The notes beneath the pieces were generated by a model, which saw only the letters and a list, made by a program, of their open reading frames with translations, ran no database searches and was not told where the DNA came from. From assembly GCA_949317995.1 (NCBI GenBank), contig OX439044.1, positions 30,638,733-30,702,732 of the forward strand: a stretch of 64,000 bases of DNA. The letters are read 5' to 3'. The position numbers were made by a program, and so were the translations under genes. The stretch is from Acholoe squamosa (lineage: Eukaryota > Annelida > Polychaeta > Phyllodocida > Polynoidae). Shown here in pieces: positions 13,711-26,330 of this stretch; position 1 is the first letter of the stretch; the number at the start of each line of letters is the position of its first letter.

Positions 13711-14700
13711 TAAGTCACAAAATGGGTGTCAGAGCACCAGTTGTTTCATTATTGTGCATAAGTAGTAATACCACATAGTTTACCTGCTTAGTTCTTTATT
13801 GTTGGTATTATGTGTGTGTCTTTTTATGTGAAATTGTGAATTAAATGAACACTATAACATTGTAAAACCCAAGAATGGCAGATGAGATACACAATAAGTC
13901 AATTCTACAAGAGTGCTGCCACCTAGTGCACACTATAGAGTACATACATAGGTCTCATGAATCCATTAGATTCCCTCTGTAGTTTAATATGGCTTCACAA
14001 CCCAACAATGTCATTAGAAAATGCTCGGATATAGGCCTGTCTGTTTCAATTCATGCATCATACAGAGGGAATCTAATGGATTCATGAGACCTATGTATGT
14101 ACTCTATACGCTTAGAAGAACAGGTGGTTCTCACCTTAACCACTAGGTGGTTATAGTACATCCACCTCGGCAAATGGCACATAGCTCGGGCAGCTTTCAC
14201 AGCTCTGCCTGGTCAGGCTATGGGGTACTGGGCACAAGGAGCAGTAAGTGTGGCATGGCTAACCTTTGATGAGCCTCCAGTGTCACTCACTTCTACTACA
14301 TATATACTTAAGATGAATAGAACAGCATTCCCACTCACCTTTAGTCTATTTGTAGTGTCGCTAACAGGACATAGCCATAGGCCTACAGTGGGGGAGGGGA
14401 TGTGCCCGAGTCACGTGACAGGATGTACTATAAGCGTCTAGTGCCAAACAGTTGCACCATCTGTTCATCCAGGCGTATAGTGTGCACTAGGTGGCAGCAC
14501 TCTTATAGAATTGACTTATTGTGTATCTCATCTGCCATTCTTGGGTTTTACAATGTTATAGTTTTCATTTAATTCACAATTTCACATAACAAGACACACA
14601 TAATACCAACAATAAAGAACTAAGCAGGTAAACCATGTGGTATTACTACTTATTCACAATAATGAAGCAACTGGTGCTCTGACACCCTTTTGGTGACTTT
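13711..14700. mobile_element. Foldback element with long inverted arms
   Basis: The left arm, 13711-13980, is the reverse complement of 14062-14108 joined to 14476-14700. The arms are about 270 bp and highly similar, with an 81-bp loop (13981-14061). No transposase frame is inside, so this is a non-autonomous foldback or MITE-like structure. The right arm is split by a separate insertion (14109-14475). Confidence 0.85.
14109..14475. mobile_element. 367-bp inverted-repeat element inserted in the foldback arm
   Basis: It interrupts the right foldback arm exactly. The flanks are TATA on both sides (14105-14108 and 14476-14479), a site that is single in the intact left arm, so TATA (or TA) is the target duplication. 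The ends are imperfect inverted repeats: cgcttagaagaacaggtgg on the left against cgcctggatgaacagatgg read from the right, about 14 of 19 matching. No transposase is encoded, so it is a MITE. Confidence 0.75.
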
Positions 14701-14733
14701 CAAGAATTAATAAGGCATAATTATCTACTCAAA

Positions 14734-14848
14734 CGACACCTTACGGCGATGTTTGGAACCACCACTGTGCTCCGGCCGGGCCGGGAACCGAACCCACGAC
14801 CTTACGGCCCGTGAGCTGACGCGCTACCGACTGCGCCACGCCTCCCGA
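14734..14848 (-). mobile_element. Truncated tRNA-derived SINE head
   Basis: On the - strand it begins at about 14848 with cgggaggcgtggcgcagtcg and includes gggttcggttcc. It then matches the first roughly 110 bp of the SINE at 4250-4686 and stops at gtgtcgttt. Only the tRNA-like head and its 3' flank remain. It sits head-to-head with the copy that follows. Confidence 0.8.
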
Positions 14849-14851
14849 CTA

Positions 14852-15296
14852 CTGGAGGCACCACCGAGGTGGCGGTAGCGTGTCCGCTCACGGGCCATAA
14901 GGTCGTGGGTTCGGTTCCCAGCCCGGCCGGAGCACAGTGGTGGTTCCAAACGTCGCCATAAGGTGTCATTTGAGTTCCTCCCTGCTCTGGCTAGGCTGTG
15001 CTGGAAAGTCTCTCGGTGGTCATGGCAGACAAATGACTTAAAACAGGCCTGTCCATCTCTCACTATGCCTATGTAGTGACGGATGTTAAAGAACCATTGC
15101 CTCGGTAAATGTGTAGGGGCGTGCTTTCTATCTTCCCATAGATTCGGTCACCATCATCCCCCCTCCCCATTAGACTAGGGTCCGGGCAACAACGCCACAA
15201 GGGTAATCTCACTTCGGTGTGGATACAACCCGTGGGACCTCTCGCCCTTGAGTGTCCGCCGTAGGGAAGGCACGAGGTGAGATAAAAATTCAATTA
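14852..15296 (+). mobile_element. tRNA-derived SINE, near full length
   Basis: The head at about 14854-14920 carries a degraded A box (gaggtggcggtagcg) and a B box (ggttcggttcc, 14908-14918). The body matches the SINE at 4250-4686 through to gaggtgagataaaaattcaa at the 3' end. The apparent open frames in it are on the opposite strand and are fortuitous. Confidence 0.82.
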
Positions 15297-15369
15297 ATCA
15301 ATCACAACAGGAAAATAATTACCACTTTCAGTAATGAGAGTGGTAGGAGTCTTAAACTGCCGGCCCGAT

Positions 15370-15640
15370 AGTTAGGCCTCAGCTGATTTTTTCTGCCAGA
15401 ACAGAAAAAATCGGATGACGGAAAAAATCATCGGGGACCATCGGCAACGGTTCCCGATGCGTTTCCGATGGTAACCGATTATTTTCTTGAGCTCTTCCAC
15501 TGAACCCGATTCCCGGCCGGTTCCTGGCCGATGATCCCCGATCTTGGCCCAATGGTCCAAAACTGTTGCCGATGCATCGGAAATGCATCGGCGATGCACT
15601 ATCAGCCAAGAATCGGTTTCGATAGAATACGGCCAAAATA
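15370..15640. repeat. CGATG/CATCGG-rich low-complexity repeat
   Basis: The motifs catcggggaccatcggc, cgatgcatcgg and related pieces recur within 270 bp in both orientations. Two overlapping - strand frames (137 and 85 codons) run through this repeat. Their being open in two frames points to repeat composition, not a gene. Confidence 0.55.
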
Positions 15641-16449
15641 CTGACAAATATACTAAAAAACCTTTAGACCAATTTTTAACAAGGAATCCAGTGGTATGCT
15701 TAAAATCATTCCATCTGCATTGAAAATGTTCCATTTTTGGAATGTTGGTTGCCATGGAAACATAGAAAATTGGTAGAAAAGGCAATTTCTGGTTGCCATG
15801 GAAACCACTCCCCTATTCCAATTGGAATTTTTTGCCACAAACCGTTATCAGAATTCCTTCAGGAACCCAGAACCAAAAACAGAGCTCAAAAGTTCCCTCT
15901 AGAACCAATTTTATGACAAAAACATCACATTTCTTTGGTTATTTGTCCACAAAACTGTATTTTTTGCATTTTTAGTTTTTATGATAGGATATAATGCATT
16001 TAGAGCTTATTTCCCATTTTCAGTTCTACACACCAACCTATGTTTGACAAGCAATTACAGCAAAACTACCAGGGATATTTTAGCTCAAGATATCTCATTT
16101 TAAAGTCCATGACTTAAACCTTAAAAAGCCATTTCCCCCCAGGAGGCATGTTTTCCCCCACTTGGCCACATATACAGCCTCTATTAGAGGACATTTAAAA
16201 TGAGAGTAAAACAATAATTACCTGGTGGTTAGATGCCATGTGGAGTAAAAAAAACTGTCCTTTAAGTCGGTTTGGTGACTTGTCCATCAGCTTACCTAAA
16301 GACCTTACCTGCAGAAAATGAAGAGGTTTTTACATGCTAGTTTGAGTCATGTGTGGGCACGTTACTGCGATGAAGACTCTGATAACAAAAATGGAGAAAA
16401 TGGGCTTCAGGTGAAGCTACTGCTGACCTCAAGTCCTGTGTGCGACTTA

Positions 16450-16622
16450 TAGGGGGCCATCCACAAATGACGTCATGCTAGAGGGGGGAGGGGGCAGTCT
16501 GGCCCGGTATGACGGAATTAATTTTCCATATACCTTCAGCATTGCAAATTTGGTGAAAGAAAATGACGAGGGTGGTCAAAAATGGTCAAATTTTGCATGA
16601 CGTCATTTATGGATGGCCGCTA
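16450..16622. mobile_element. Small inverted-repeat element (MITE)
   Basis: The left end, gggccatccacaaatgacgt followed by catgc, pairs with gcatgacgtcatttatggat followed by ggccgc on the right. This gives terminal inverted repeats of about 26 bp around a body of about 120 bp without a gene. The target duplication is unclear. Confidence 0.75.
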
Positions 16623-19600
16623 GGTCTAGCATTTAATATAGGATTTGGAATGTGGCTGACATTACGAAAATCTACCCTGCTCCCCACAGTATACCTAGGA
16701 CCATGTGGGTATGGTTTTTAGCCCATGGTCTGCTTTTTACTCCGCAATAGTTGTTGGGCGTTCGAGAAATAGGCTGACTAGTACAACTATAAAATCTGTT
16801 TATTACTCTGCTAGTAAAACGGATGAATTTCCACGTAAAAATGATGTAAATTAGACGAATTGTGCTAGCTGGGGTGTGAATTTGCATCAGTGAGTTGGAC
16901 TATGTAAATCCCGATCCCCAAAACCAATACATGGGTAATTAAAGGACGCTCGAGCGATGTCACGATCAGTCTCGTCCAGTCGGGATTCAGGGAACTCCCT
17001 CTCTCATGTTTGGGGATTGTGGGTCCCCATATTCTGAGGAATATTACTACGAACTGTACCTGCCTACATTTAACCACTACAGCAACCAGCGGCCAAAACT
17101 ACTTTTACCCAGAAACGCTGGTCACCAGAGACAACTCACGCTAATGGTCGAGCTGGGGCCAGACTGATGCTTGATATGCTACACACTGAGGGAAAAAAGA
17201 TTCAGTAACTATACGTTCCTAACTGGAGGTAGAGATAGACCCTATAGGCTATAGTTGACCATTCCAGAAATGAATAGCTTTATCTTCACTACTGTTCACT
17301 GGTTCCTTTGTGTATATCATAACAAATATCAGATTGAATTAACATAAGAAACGTGTACATGTACAAATCGGTGGACGTGAAGGTAGGACTGAGGTTTTCT
17401 GCTTTATGTGCATCATTTCGAACTGACCCTGCTGACTGCAGTCTCATACTGGCCTAGACGAGCAGAATAGGTAGGTCTGGGATAGAGCCTATGAATATGC
17501 TGCAATCGAGGTGTTCGTGGTATGGCCGAGGGATCAATGCTGGTTTGTAAGGCCACCCCCTATTGGTCCTCCCCATGTGGGTCAATGTTGATCCCCAAGT
17601 AAACTTACTACCCTTCCAAGCATAGTTAAGGACTGGTACATAGCCAGACCTGGCTGGTTTGGAAGGGGGTGGAGGGAACAAGCTAAGGTTGTGTAGTTAG
17701 CGTTCGAGGTCACCCCCACCCACAATGCACTGCATATGGTTAGAAAACCGCTGCCCGAATGCCTCGACCGTTATTGTTTGAGATGGGGGAGGGGGTCATT
17801 GCATGCAGTTTGACTACCGCTGCTTGTAGCATAACGTACACTTACTGAATTGTGTCTTATTATAGTCCTCTGCTTTAAAATCAAATTGCTCAAAGTTAAC
17901 AACCCTGGTTGTGCAGGGTAACCTACCCATCTACCTATCCATGCATGTCCATCACTTGAAGGCACTGACACTGTACCCAGATTGGCTCTACTGCATTGAA
18001 AAGTGATCGAGGATGTCTTTACTGGGACCAGTAGTGTAGGGTCTCTGCTGGAGAATAGAGTCCTTATTGCTAGTATCCAATCATGCAGAACGGAAAATAC
18101 CAACTACCTAGCCACAAGTAGAGTGTCATTCATTCATAGCCGGGCACAGTCACGTTTTCACGATTGTTTCTAATCATAGCCATCCATGGGCCAACATATG
18201 CCACGTGGGTACTGCATCATAACTAATTGGTCCATGTTGCACCCAAAAAATACGTATGGTATGAGTGACATTTTGTAATGTTAAGCCGAAATATTTCCAG
18301 ACTTCTCAGTGTCTTTTGACACATACAATTATGTATGTGTATGACATGGCGACCCACCGTGTTGCCATTATTGCAAAGAAAATATGATTGGGAAGTGAGG
18401 CACAGCACCACGTTGTGACGATGAATAGTGTAAATGGGGCCATTAGTATACTACTGTTGGACTCTCCTACCTATTGGAAGACTAGAAGATAGTGTATAGA
18501 CCGAGGGCAAATAATTAACCTTTGCTGCGGTTTGGGAAGTTATGTTGTCTATTGAAAATCAAGGACTGGTCGGACGGAAATAGGCTTTACACCTATATCA
18601 TTATGTAGGAGCTGGAAGATTTATGTATATCATTGGTAACCCGATACCAGGTTTAATATCAACCCATTGAGGCCTAGCTTTGACTATAGTCGACACCATG
18701 GTAGGCCTAGCATCGACTATAGTCGATGCCCATTATATAGGATTTGTGTAGGAATTGAAAATAGGCTCGTCCTCTAGGAATTATACTTTTTTCAGAGATC
18801 GTCCCCATAGCCAGGGTGACCATTTTTGCTATGCCCTTAAAGGCAGAATAAGTTAAGGCTTTCACGGATCATTATCACTTGTGTATGCTCTTAAACTAGA
18901 TGAGATATATGTAATTACCTTAAAAAATCCACATGGAGGCCAATTCGGTACATTGGTTTGTTTGCCCTCAGAGACACATAAATAGAAACAATCAGCACCT
19001 ATAACTCTCGCTATAGGCGTGCTCAAAGAACACAGTGGGATTCTGTTTGCATTGTTTTGATTGGGCCCATTCACCAAGCTGAGACAAATAGATAACCATT
19101 AGAAAGACACTCATTATTGAAAATGCCAATCGATGCGGCTCACCACAGGACTCCCACTCCCAGAAGTCGGTGCTTAATGAAACTATTTGTAGCTCTCCGT
19201 TGGCTTTGTCTTCCATGGTCACCGTCATCAAAAATAATGTGTCCTGTCCTCATTGTCAGTGTCTTCATTATATCAAAAATCTAAATAATTGCCATTGGTC
19301 CAAATAGTTAACAATGTATCAAACTGTGATTACACGTTTAAACCTCAGGCTATACCGCACAGCATAATTTATAGTATTAGACCCCACAACCACACAAATA
19401 AGTACGGTTATCTTGGTCTAGATATCAAATAATGCTGATTCATATTATTCTATAGCAGGAGTATGGACTCTTCGTAGACTTTCACCTTTGTGTGACCAAT
19501 GGAGACACTTTATACACGTTTCTCATAACATTCCCAAAATTACTAGAAGCTGGTAATAGAAAATGGCGTCCCTGAGCAGTTCATTAGCTGCTCTGTGAGC

Positions 19601-22600
19601 AGCTCAGAACCAAGAAGACCTGCTATAATAATCCTTTCAAGCCACCAACATTCCAAGATATAGCAGTAGCAAATGGAGGGGGCAGGAGGTACGGGGAGAG
19701 TAGACCGGGAGTAGACCTTCCCTGTAGAATACCTTTGACAAGGACCACCCTAGCTGCCCCTATAGCCCATATACGGGATTGTGCTGATTGCTGGGTTCTC
19801 CGACCAAACATTCTGGTAAAGGCTTGGCCGCTTGTACAAATAGCATTTGGTGGCTTCTAAGCCACGTCGCTCTTGGCAGGGAGATGTTTATGCAGCAGGT
19901 TTGTACAATTGTAGTGATCAGGTGATCGCAGAGCTTTGGATGGAATTAAAAGGTTTAAAGAAAGGCTGGGTAGATGAATTGTGCGTTAATTTGCAGTAAT
20001 GGCTTAATAGATTTTGTATGAAATAGTCACACAGTTAGGATTTAGCAGTGTGATCAGTCTAGTGGTGCCCTAACTTCCTGTTGGGTGGGGGTCCACTCTA
20101 TCCTTCCGACATAAAGGGAAATATCAAGAAATGACATTGCTGACAGCTGATCATTTGTGGAAGGACCCTTTCACTGCTTATAGCCAAAGAAAAACTGAAT
20201 AACTAAATGGGTCATTTATAGTTAAGCAACTTGTTAATAAGTGGATGGATAAGCAAAAATAATTCATAGTATATTTAACACTCTAAGTAGCCAGGTCGTG
20301 CATCAATGCATCAAATGATAGGAACGTTGCATTAAATATGTAGCGGCAAGGAGAAAGGGTTCTCCGTACTAAAAGTCAACTTTAAAATTCAAATCACAAG
20401 CTTTACAGTGATATATTGCATGAGAAGGTACTACTGTTAGTTTTGGAGGAATGGCTTGCTAAATATGGGTAGGTGTGGCCATTTTCTGAATGTCGATAAG
20501 CTCTACGTCTAATTAGTCATGAGATATATAGCAGCTAAATTAGCATAACATTTTATTCTTTTGCCCATAACTGTTGATCTATAAATGGCATTTTCATTCT
20601 GTTTTCACTAAGTAAACCTTGTGGAATGTTCCTTCAAATGGGATCATTGATTTTCCTATTTAGATTGAAAATCATGTTTCCATGGCAACAAAAATCAATA
20701 AAAATGCCTATTTTGGCCAAAAAAACATTCTTTGTACATGCCAAATTTGAAACCTTTCCACCCAAAATAGAACGTTTTATCAAAAACCATTGAATTCTCC
20801 ATAAAAATGTAGCCTATAACAGTTTTAGGCATATTTTTCCTATTCTAGCCCATAGTGCTGCCCCCCTGGTGGCTAAATCAGGTACTAAATCCCGCAGTAT
20901 CTGTCCGTTCTGCTTGCTGGCTGACTGATGTTGGTACTACATCCCTGCACCTTGCAAAGTTTACAGGGTTGATATACTATTGATCAGATATTAATCTCAC
21001 TGCTTAATATGAGATATTTGACAACACCCCCAAAGGACCATACCCCATCTCTACATGCACCACATAGTTATCTTTGCTGTAAAATGCTCTCTACAAATTC
21101 TGTACATAACCACTATGGGCCCAATCCCCCAGTTTGCCCCCAGCTCCCAAGAGGCCAGATGAATCACTACTCCAGCGTTGTAACACCTTGCAGATTTATA
21201 TATGCAGCCGGCGTCCCAATCTATGGGGTCCACCATCTGTTTGTCAGGACGTACAGATTAGCTATTGCAGGTAATCCACGTCTATCCCGGACACCGTGAA
21301 GTAGGTGTGTCCTCCTATCTACAGATTATTAAATAGCTCATAATGGACACTGGATAGGGCCAGCTTGCAGGTGTTTGTATGAGGTACTTAGAAAGGCAGT
21401 TGGGGTGAGATGGCCAAGGTGGCGGCAAACAGAGCGGTGGCGGTGGTGGTGGTGGTGGACTGGGAGAGTGGACTTCTGATCCTAGCAACGCAGACTGACG
21501 TGGTTATGACGTTAATATTATGCTCGATACGTCATAGAATGGCGAAGGCCAAATCAGGGTACAATGTGAACACTGAGAAGTTATGCTGCGGGTTAGATAC
21601 AACATAAAGGGAAAAACGAAATAATAAATTACTATCTTTAGTATTGGGGAGGGCAGATCTGGACGAAAGGCAAGCCTATGGTCAGTAATACTAAAACTGG
21701 ACGAAAACGAAGGAAATATGTATGAACTTTACACCAAAAAATGGGGATTGTGTGGACCATATGTTCTGAGGGTGGCACTGCAAGGATAGTGGACTACATT
21801 AAAGGGTTATAGATTGTTAAAATTCAAAGGCGTTATAGATTGTCCAAATTCATTAAATGAATCTATGCCTACTAACATAATTGTTACGTTCTCTAAAACC
21901 AATCTGTAGTGTTAAAGCAGCAAATCTCGAGTTATCGCTGTTGGTCATTATTCTGCCCCCCCCCCCCCACCATCATCGTTAAAGATACAAACATCTTAAG
22001 AGGAAAAAATAGTCATACCGCTATTTTACACAAACATGTTGTGTCCTAAGCTTGGCAGGGAGCCAGGCACCAACTGAACCCCTGGTAATCACAAGGAAAA
22101 CACAAAATGTGGTATGTTACCTAAGAACCGCCAGCTCCTGCCAAGGCCTTCCTCTTTCTGCAGAAGAGCAGCTGAATTGAAGTAATGACTGTCCCAATTG
22201 GAAGTGAATGGACATGTTTGTTGTATGTTCTTACATGTAGCCACATTTTAAATCAATCTCGTGGCCCATTCAGTGTAATTCCGGGGGTAAAGTGAATCGT
22301 AAGATAAACACTATAACCTGTATTTTATATGGAGTCTCAAAGGACGCTTACTAGGTGTGTTTTGCATCACTGACAGTCTGTCTATAGGGATCTCTGGTAT
22401 AGCATACTCTGTGACATAGATATCAAGCCTTTGACAGTGCGATGTCATCTTCGCCGGAGTAACTCTAAGGGAAAATGAAATTCCCTTGCTGAATTATTAT
22501 AATTCTATGAATATGATGTGTCACGACGGTGACAAGGAGTATATGCTATCTTTATGAAGGGTGAAATGAGATACTATTATCCGAATTCCAATATACCGCA

Positions 22601-23350
22601 CTGTAACGAGTTGGGGTTATATAACAGGATGGTTCTATGTAAATCAACAGGGGAAAGAGCAGTATTCTCAAATACACTGAGTGTCACTGTTTAGTGACAA
22701 GCTTCTACCTGTAGACACATGTGTGCAGTGGGTTGTCCTGTATAATTACCGTCATATACCCTAGCTAAGGCTAGCCAGTCACTCTGCACCAAAATGACCC
22801 ACAAAGGCTTTACCAAAATAGCCGTACCTGTATGTTCTGCTACTGGGGGGCAGCAGTATCTACCATTTGTTAAGAATGTATATGCTTATAGTGCCACCTC
22901 AATCCACCTCAATGTCCCCAGAGCTTATCAATTAATTGTGATACAATAATAATTTCAATGGGTTCAATCTAACATTGTGTACAATAAATAATGTATAAGG
23001 TTATCTGAGAAGAAACAAGGAACAACCAGTAATATACAACAAAGACACCACACCTGTGTCTAAATTGTATATACAAGTGCCTGGACTCTGAAATTGAAGC
23101 TAGCATAGTCCTACCTGCCTTTAGGCTAGTCCAGTGTTAAACTGACTGACCATGAAATGGTTTGGGAGAGATGGTTGTCTACTTCTCTCACTCTCAGTGA
23201 TGGCACTTCACTGGGATTGGAGACATTCTTGTCTTCATCAGGCATGCACAGTTTATAGTATCAATGCATGCACAAAGTGCATACATAAAAAATATTATGG
23301 GGATTGTATAATGGTCTCACCTCACTGGTAGAGTATATATAGGAATGTAA
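16623..23350. other. Intergenic, no gene recognised
   Basis: Only scattered short open frames occur (up to 110 codons at 17771-18103, -), without motifs. Small features are an 18-bp palindrome, catcgactatagtcgatg (18711-18728), inside a duplicated aggcctagc unit, a short GGT-rich stretch at 21439-21460, and a C-tract at about 21955-21968. I see no splice-supported gene. Confidence 0.55.
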
Positions 23351-23354
23351 TATA

Positions 23355-23462
23355 TAATGGTTAGACTTGAAGTCGTTGGCTTCAGGGGATGATAAAAGCA
23401 TGAGCCGGAGGCGAATGCTTTTATCAAACCCATGAAGCCAACGAGTGCAAGTCTAACCATTA
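23355..23462. repeat. Hairpin inverted repeat, about 108 bp
   Basis: The left arm reads taatggttagacttg, gtcgttggcttca, then gataaaagcat. The right arm gives the reverse complement in the same order (atgcttttatc, tgaagccaacga, caagtctaaccatta) around a 13-bp loop. There are a few bulges. It is probably a tiny inverted-repeat element. Confidence 0.8.
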
Positions 23463-23909
23463 CATATTGCGTTTATAACATGGTTTCCACCATTAATTCT
23501 AAGTATTTACCTTTAAAATTGATAGAATCCATTGTTTTCTATTGCGAGTCGACGAGACGGCCCTCCGCCATCTTGGTTTCATGTTAACGTATGGTCAAGC
23601 TGGCGACCTGCTGCAACTCCCATTCTCATAGGCCTACTACCGTGAATACGTTGAGACAGCTGTGCCAGTCTATAGCCTAATCCATTCTGTACACACCAGG
23701 CGGTGCCACAGGTACTATTGACAGAATGGCGAAGAAGCACGGCCAGTCGTTTGCTTCGAAAGTTTACTCTTTTTTTATATTAAATACAGCCATAATATCA
23801 AGGAATCTAGTTGACAGGTAGAATATGGTTTCAACTATGTTATGTCCAACTATGTTATGTTATGACTCGATAACCATGATAATAATAGTGCCTATACATC
23901 CTATACAAT

Positions 23910-24250
23910 ACAGTTCCTGTAGATTAACAGCATCTCTTGCTGTAATTCTACACTCCTAGTTTCTGTAAATTTACAGCAATAGTTGCTGGAACCTCAGTTG
24001 CCAGCAAAAGTTTCTGTAAATTTACAGTATATTCTGCTGTTCATTTACAGAAAATGTTGTTATTTTACAAGACATCTTTATGTAATTCTACAACATATTT
24101 TGCTGTTAATTTACAACATATATTTCTGTAGATCTGAATGATCTTGCAGTATAGTAACATTGGTTATTACTGTATGATAACTGTGGATTGTGTTGTAGAA
24201 TTACAGCAAACCACCTCCTGGAGATTAACAGCAAAATGTATTGGAACCAA
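23910..24250. repeat. Array of short palindromic ctgtaaatttacag motifs
   Basis: The units ctgtaaatttacagcaa, ttgctgttaatttacaac and tgctgtaattctacac recur at irregular 30-60 bp spacing. Each is itself nearly palindromic. The copies diverge and no open frame is shared. Confidence 0.6.
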
Positions 24251-24335
24251 AGCTGCCAAAGGTTTTTGCTGTAAAATAACCCTGGCTACTACTAACAGTG
24301 CGGTGGCTGATTATATGTACAAATGTATAGCGTTT

Positions 24336-24442
24336 TGAGGGAGAGAGGGAGAGACAGAGACAGACAGAGACAGACAGAGACAGAGACAGACAGAGACAGA
24401 GAGACAGACAGACAGAGAGAGACAGACAGAGAGACGAACAGA
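24336..24442. repeat. GACA/GAGA microsatellite
   Basis: About 100 bp of imperfect gaca and gaga tetranucleotide repeats. It translates to a spurious Arg/Asp/Thr/Glu-rich frame. Confidence 0.95.
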
Positions 24443-25149
24443 CAGATGGACAGGCAGAGAGGAAGCTACAAAGAGATAGAAAGACAAACAGATGATATAG
24501 GGACTTAGATTTAGCTGTATGTTAAGACTTTATTCTTTCAAGTACATAGAATCACCCTTAGATACTTACTTCCATGGTAGACTCGCATAGCTTTAAAACT
24601 AAAACTTTAGCCTTGATACCAGTGACTAAGTCCGCCCATAAGAGGCTCTCCGACATCATGACTTTGAGTCACCAAGTGAAAGGTTCTGTCAGGGGCAGTG
24701 ACCATGAAATGAAGGTTGTGATTGGACAACCTGTAGCCTTCACACTGGGAGGCAGCTAATGAGTCTAGAAATTTAGAAAATAATTAAATAATTATCTACA
24801 GCGGGGCAATGCCTCTAACCACCTCATGATAAGCTTGATGACTGTGAGTGTGGTGCGGGTAAAGGGGGGCCTCCCCCGCAGTGAGAGAATTTCTCAAAAC
24901 ATCAATGTGATACCATGTGTACTGATGAATGTACTGATCTCAAAGTGCCATAAAAGCGTAGTGGCAATCCAAAGATTCCTAGGTATTCCACTTTTGACCT
25001 GATGTTAGAAATACCTATGATTCCCGTAGTGCTTAGCAGCAAGCTACACCGTATTCTAGCTTATGAAATGGAGAAAAAAATAAGATAGATCCACATGAAC
25101 GTAGTCAGAACCGATTTTGCGCAGATCGCCATGACAACCAAACTTTTAA

Positions 25150-26330
25150 CACACTGAAAACCTGGAAGATCCGAAACTTGGAAGATCCGAAACAAAGTGA
25201 CATGTATACCCATGTCAACTTGATTTGACACAGAGATCAACCGTCATTGGGACATGTGCACATATGCCACCATGACAACTGTAGCACACAGTAATCCTCA
25301 TATGATTTGACATGCCTTAAAATGCCACGTCATCTGTGAGTTGACTAGGGTCACAGCCATGTCGAAGGCACTTAACATGTGATGGTTTGACATACATAAT
25401 TGTTCTAGGATATTCCACTAGATGGGGCAAACCACCATTTTGGTACCAGGATTAATCACTACCAAGAAGTATTACCAACACTTGAGACATTTGATGTATC
25501 TGTGTCATTTTGTTTTCATGAAGAATAGATCACTAAGGTCTGTAAATACTATCAATGAATGGTAGTGAATTCTATTTCATTGTTAAATTTGCATTTGTTA
25601 TTGAATATCAAAATAGACACCCACCATCCTGCATACTTCAACTGGAGTGGTTAGACACCTTATCTGTAGGTCAGTGAACATACCAAAGGACTGTATTCTA
25701 ACTCACAATCTATAATCTCAGTATCTACAGTACAGGGAGACATATGGCATTGCCATGCACCTCCATGCCCTTGTCTTAAGGACTGCATAGAGGTCCTCAG
25801 TCAAGTAGAAGTTCTGTAGATAGGAAAAAGTGCCTTAGTGTTGCAGGCCTGTGGGACTATGATATCCCCTGCCTTCTATTATAGGCCGGCCTTAATTGAA
25901 CCATTGGTACATAGTTATTCACTGCTCTTGACCCATACATAATTGTCTCACAGTATTACCTAGCACTCAGGTGAACAGATCAGAAACATGTGACGCATGT
26001 CAAGTGGAGTTGACAAACCAAATATGAGAGCGTCAACCTCATTTGACATGCCTTCATACATGTCATGTGGGAGACAAATTGTGACCTGTGCAGTATGCGT
26101 CAAAGTTATCAGTGTTCTTCTCTCTGTGCAGTCATCCTGACAACCTAAGTCATCAGTAACACAATTCTGGATTGTCAGTATTGTCATACTAATGACTTAG
26201 GTCGTTAGGATGACGACCTAAAGTTGTCATTTTGACCACCTATAGTTGTAGTTTTAGGTATCGTCAAACTGAGGACCTAAAGTCGTCACCATTGACTAAT
26301 TTCGGATCATCCCAGTTTTCAGTGCAAGGT
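25150..26330. mobile_element. Non-autonomous element, copy 1 (about 1.2 kb)
   Basis: The left end, cactgaaaacctggaagatc, and the right end (reverse complement cactgaaaactgggatgatc) form inverted ends of roughly 25-30 bp. The interior from about 25195 to 26135 is closely repeated at 28597-29545. It holds no transposase frame, only short frames shared by composition. The inverted ends with a dispersed second copy indicate a DNA-transposon derivative. Confidence 0.7.

Noticed and set aside
14870-14920. Functional tRNA gene
   Set aside because: A- and B-box-like motifs are present, but no full cloverleaf or acceptor stem is evident and the sequence continues into a repeated SINE body.
14824-15293. 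Two - strand frames resembling + strand frames at 4266-4666
   Set aside because: The similarity is due to the shared SINE, not to a protein family.
15372-15785. 137-codon - frame as a gene
   Set aside because: Two overlapping - frames pass through a CGATG-rich repeat. The shared openness and biased motif explain it.
24323-24508. Arg/Asp/Glu/Thr-repeat protein
   Set aside because: Translation of a GACA/GAGA microsatellite.
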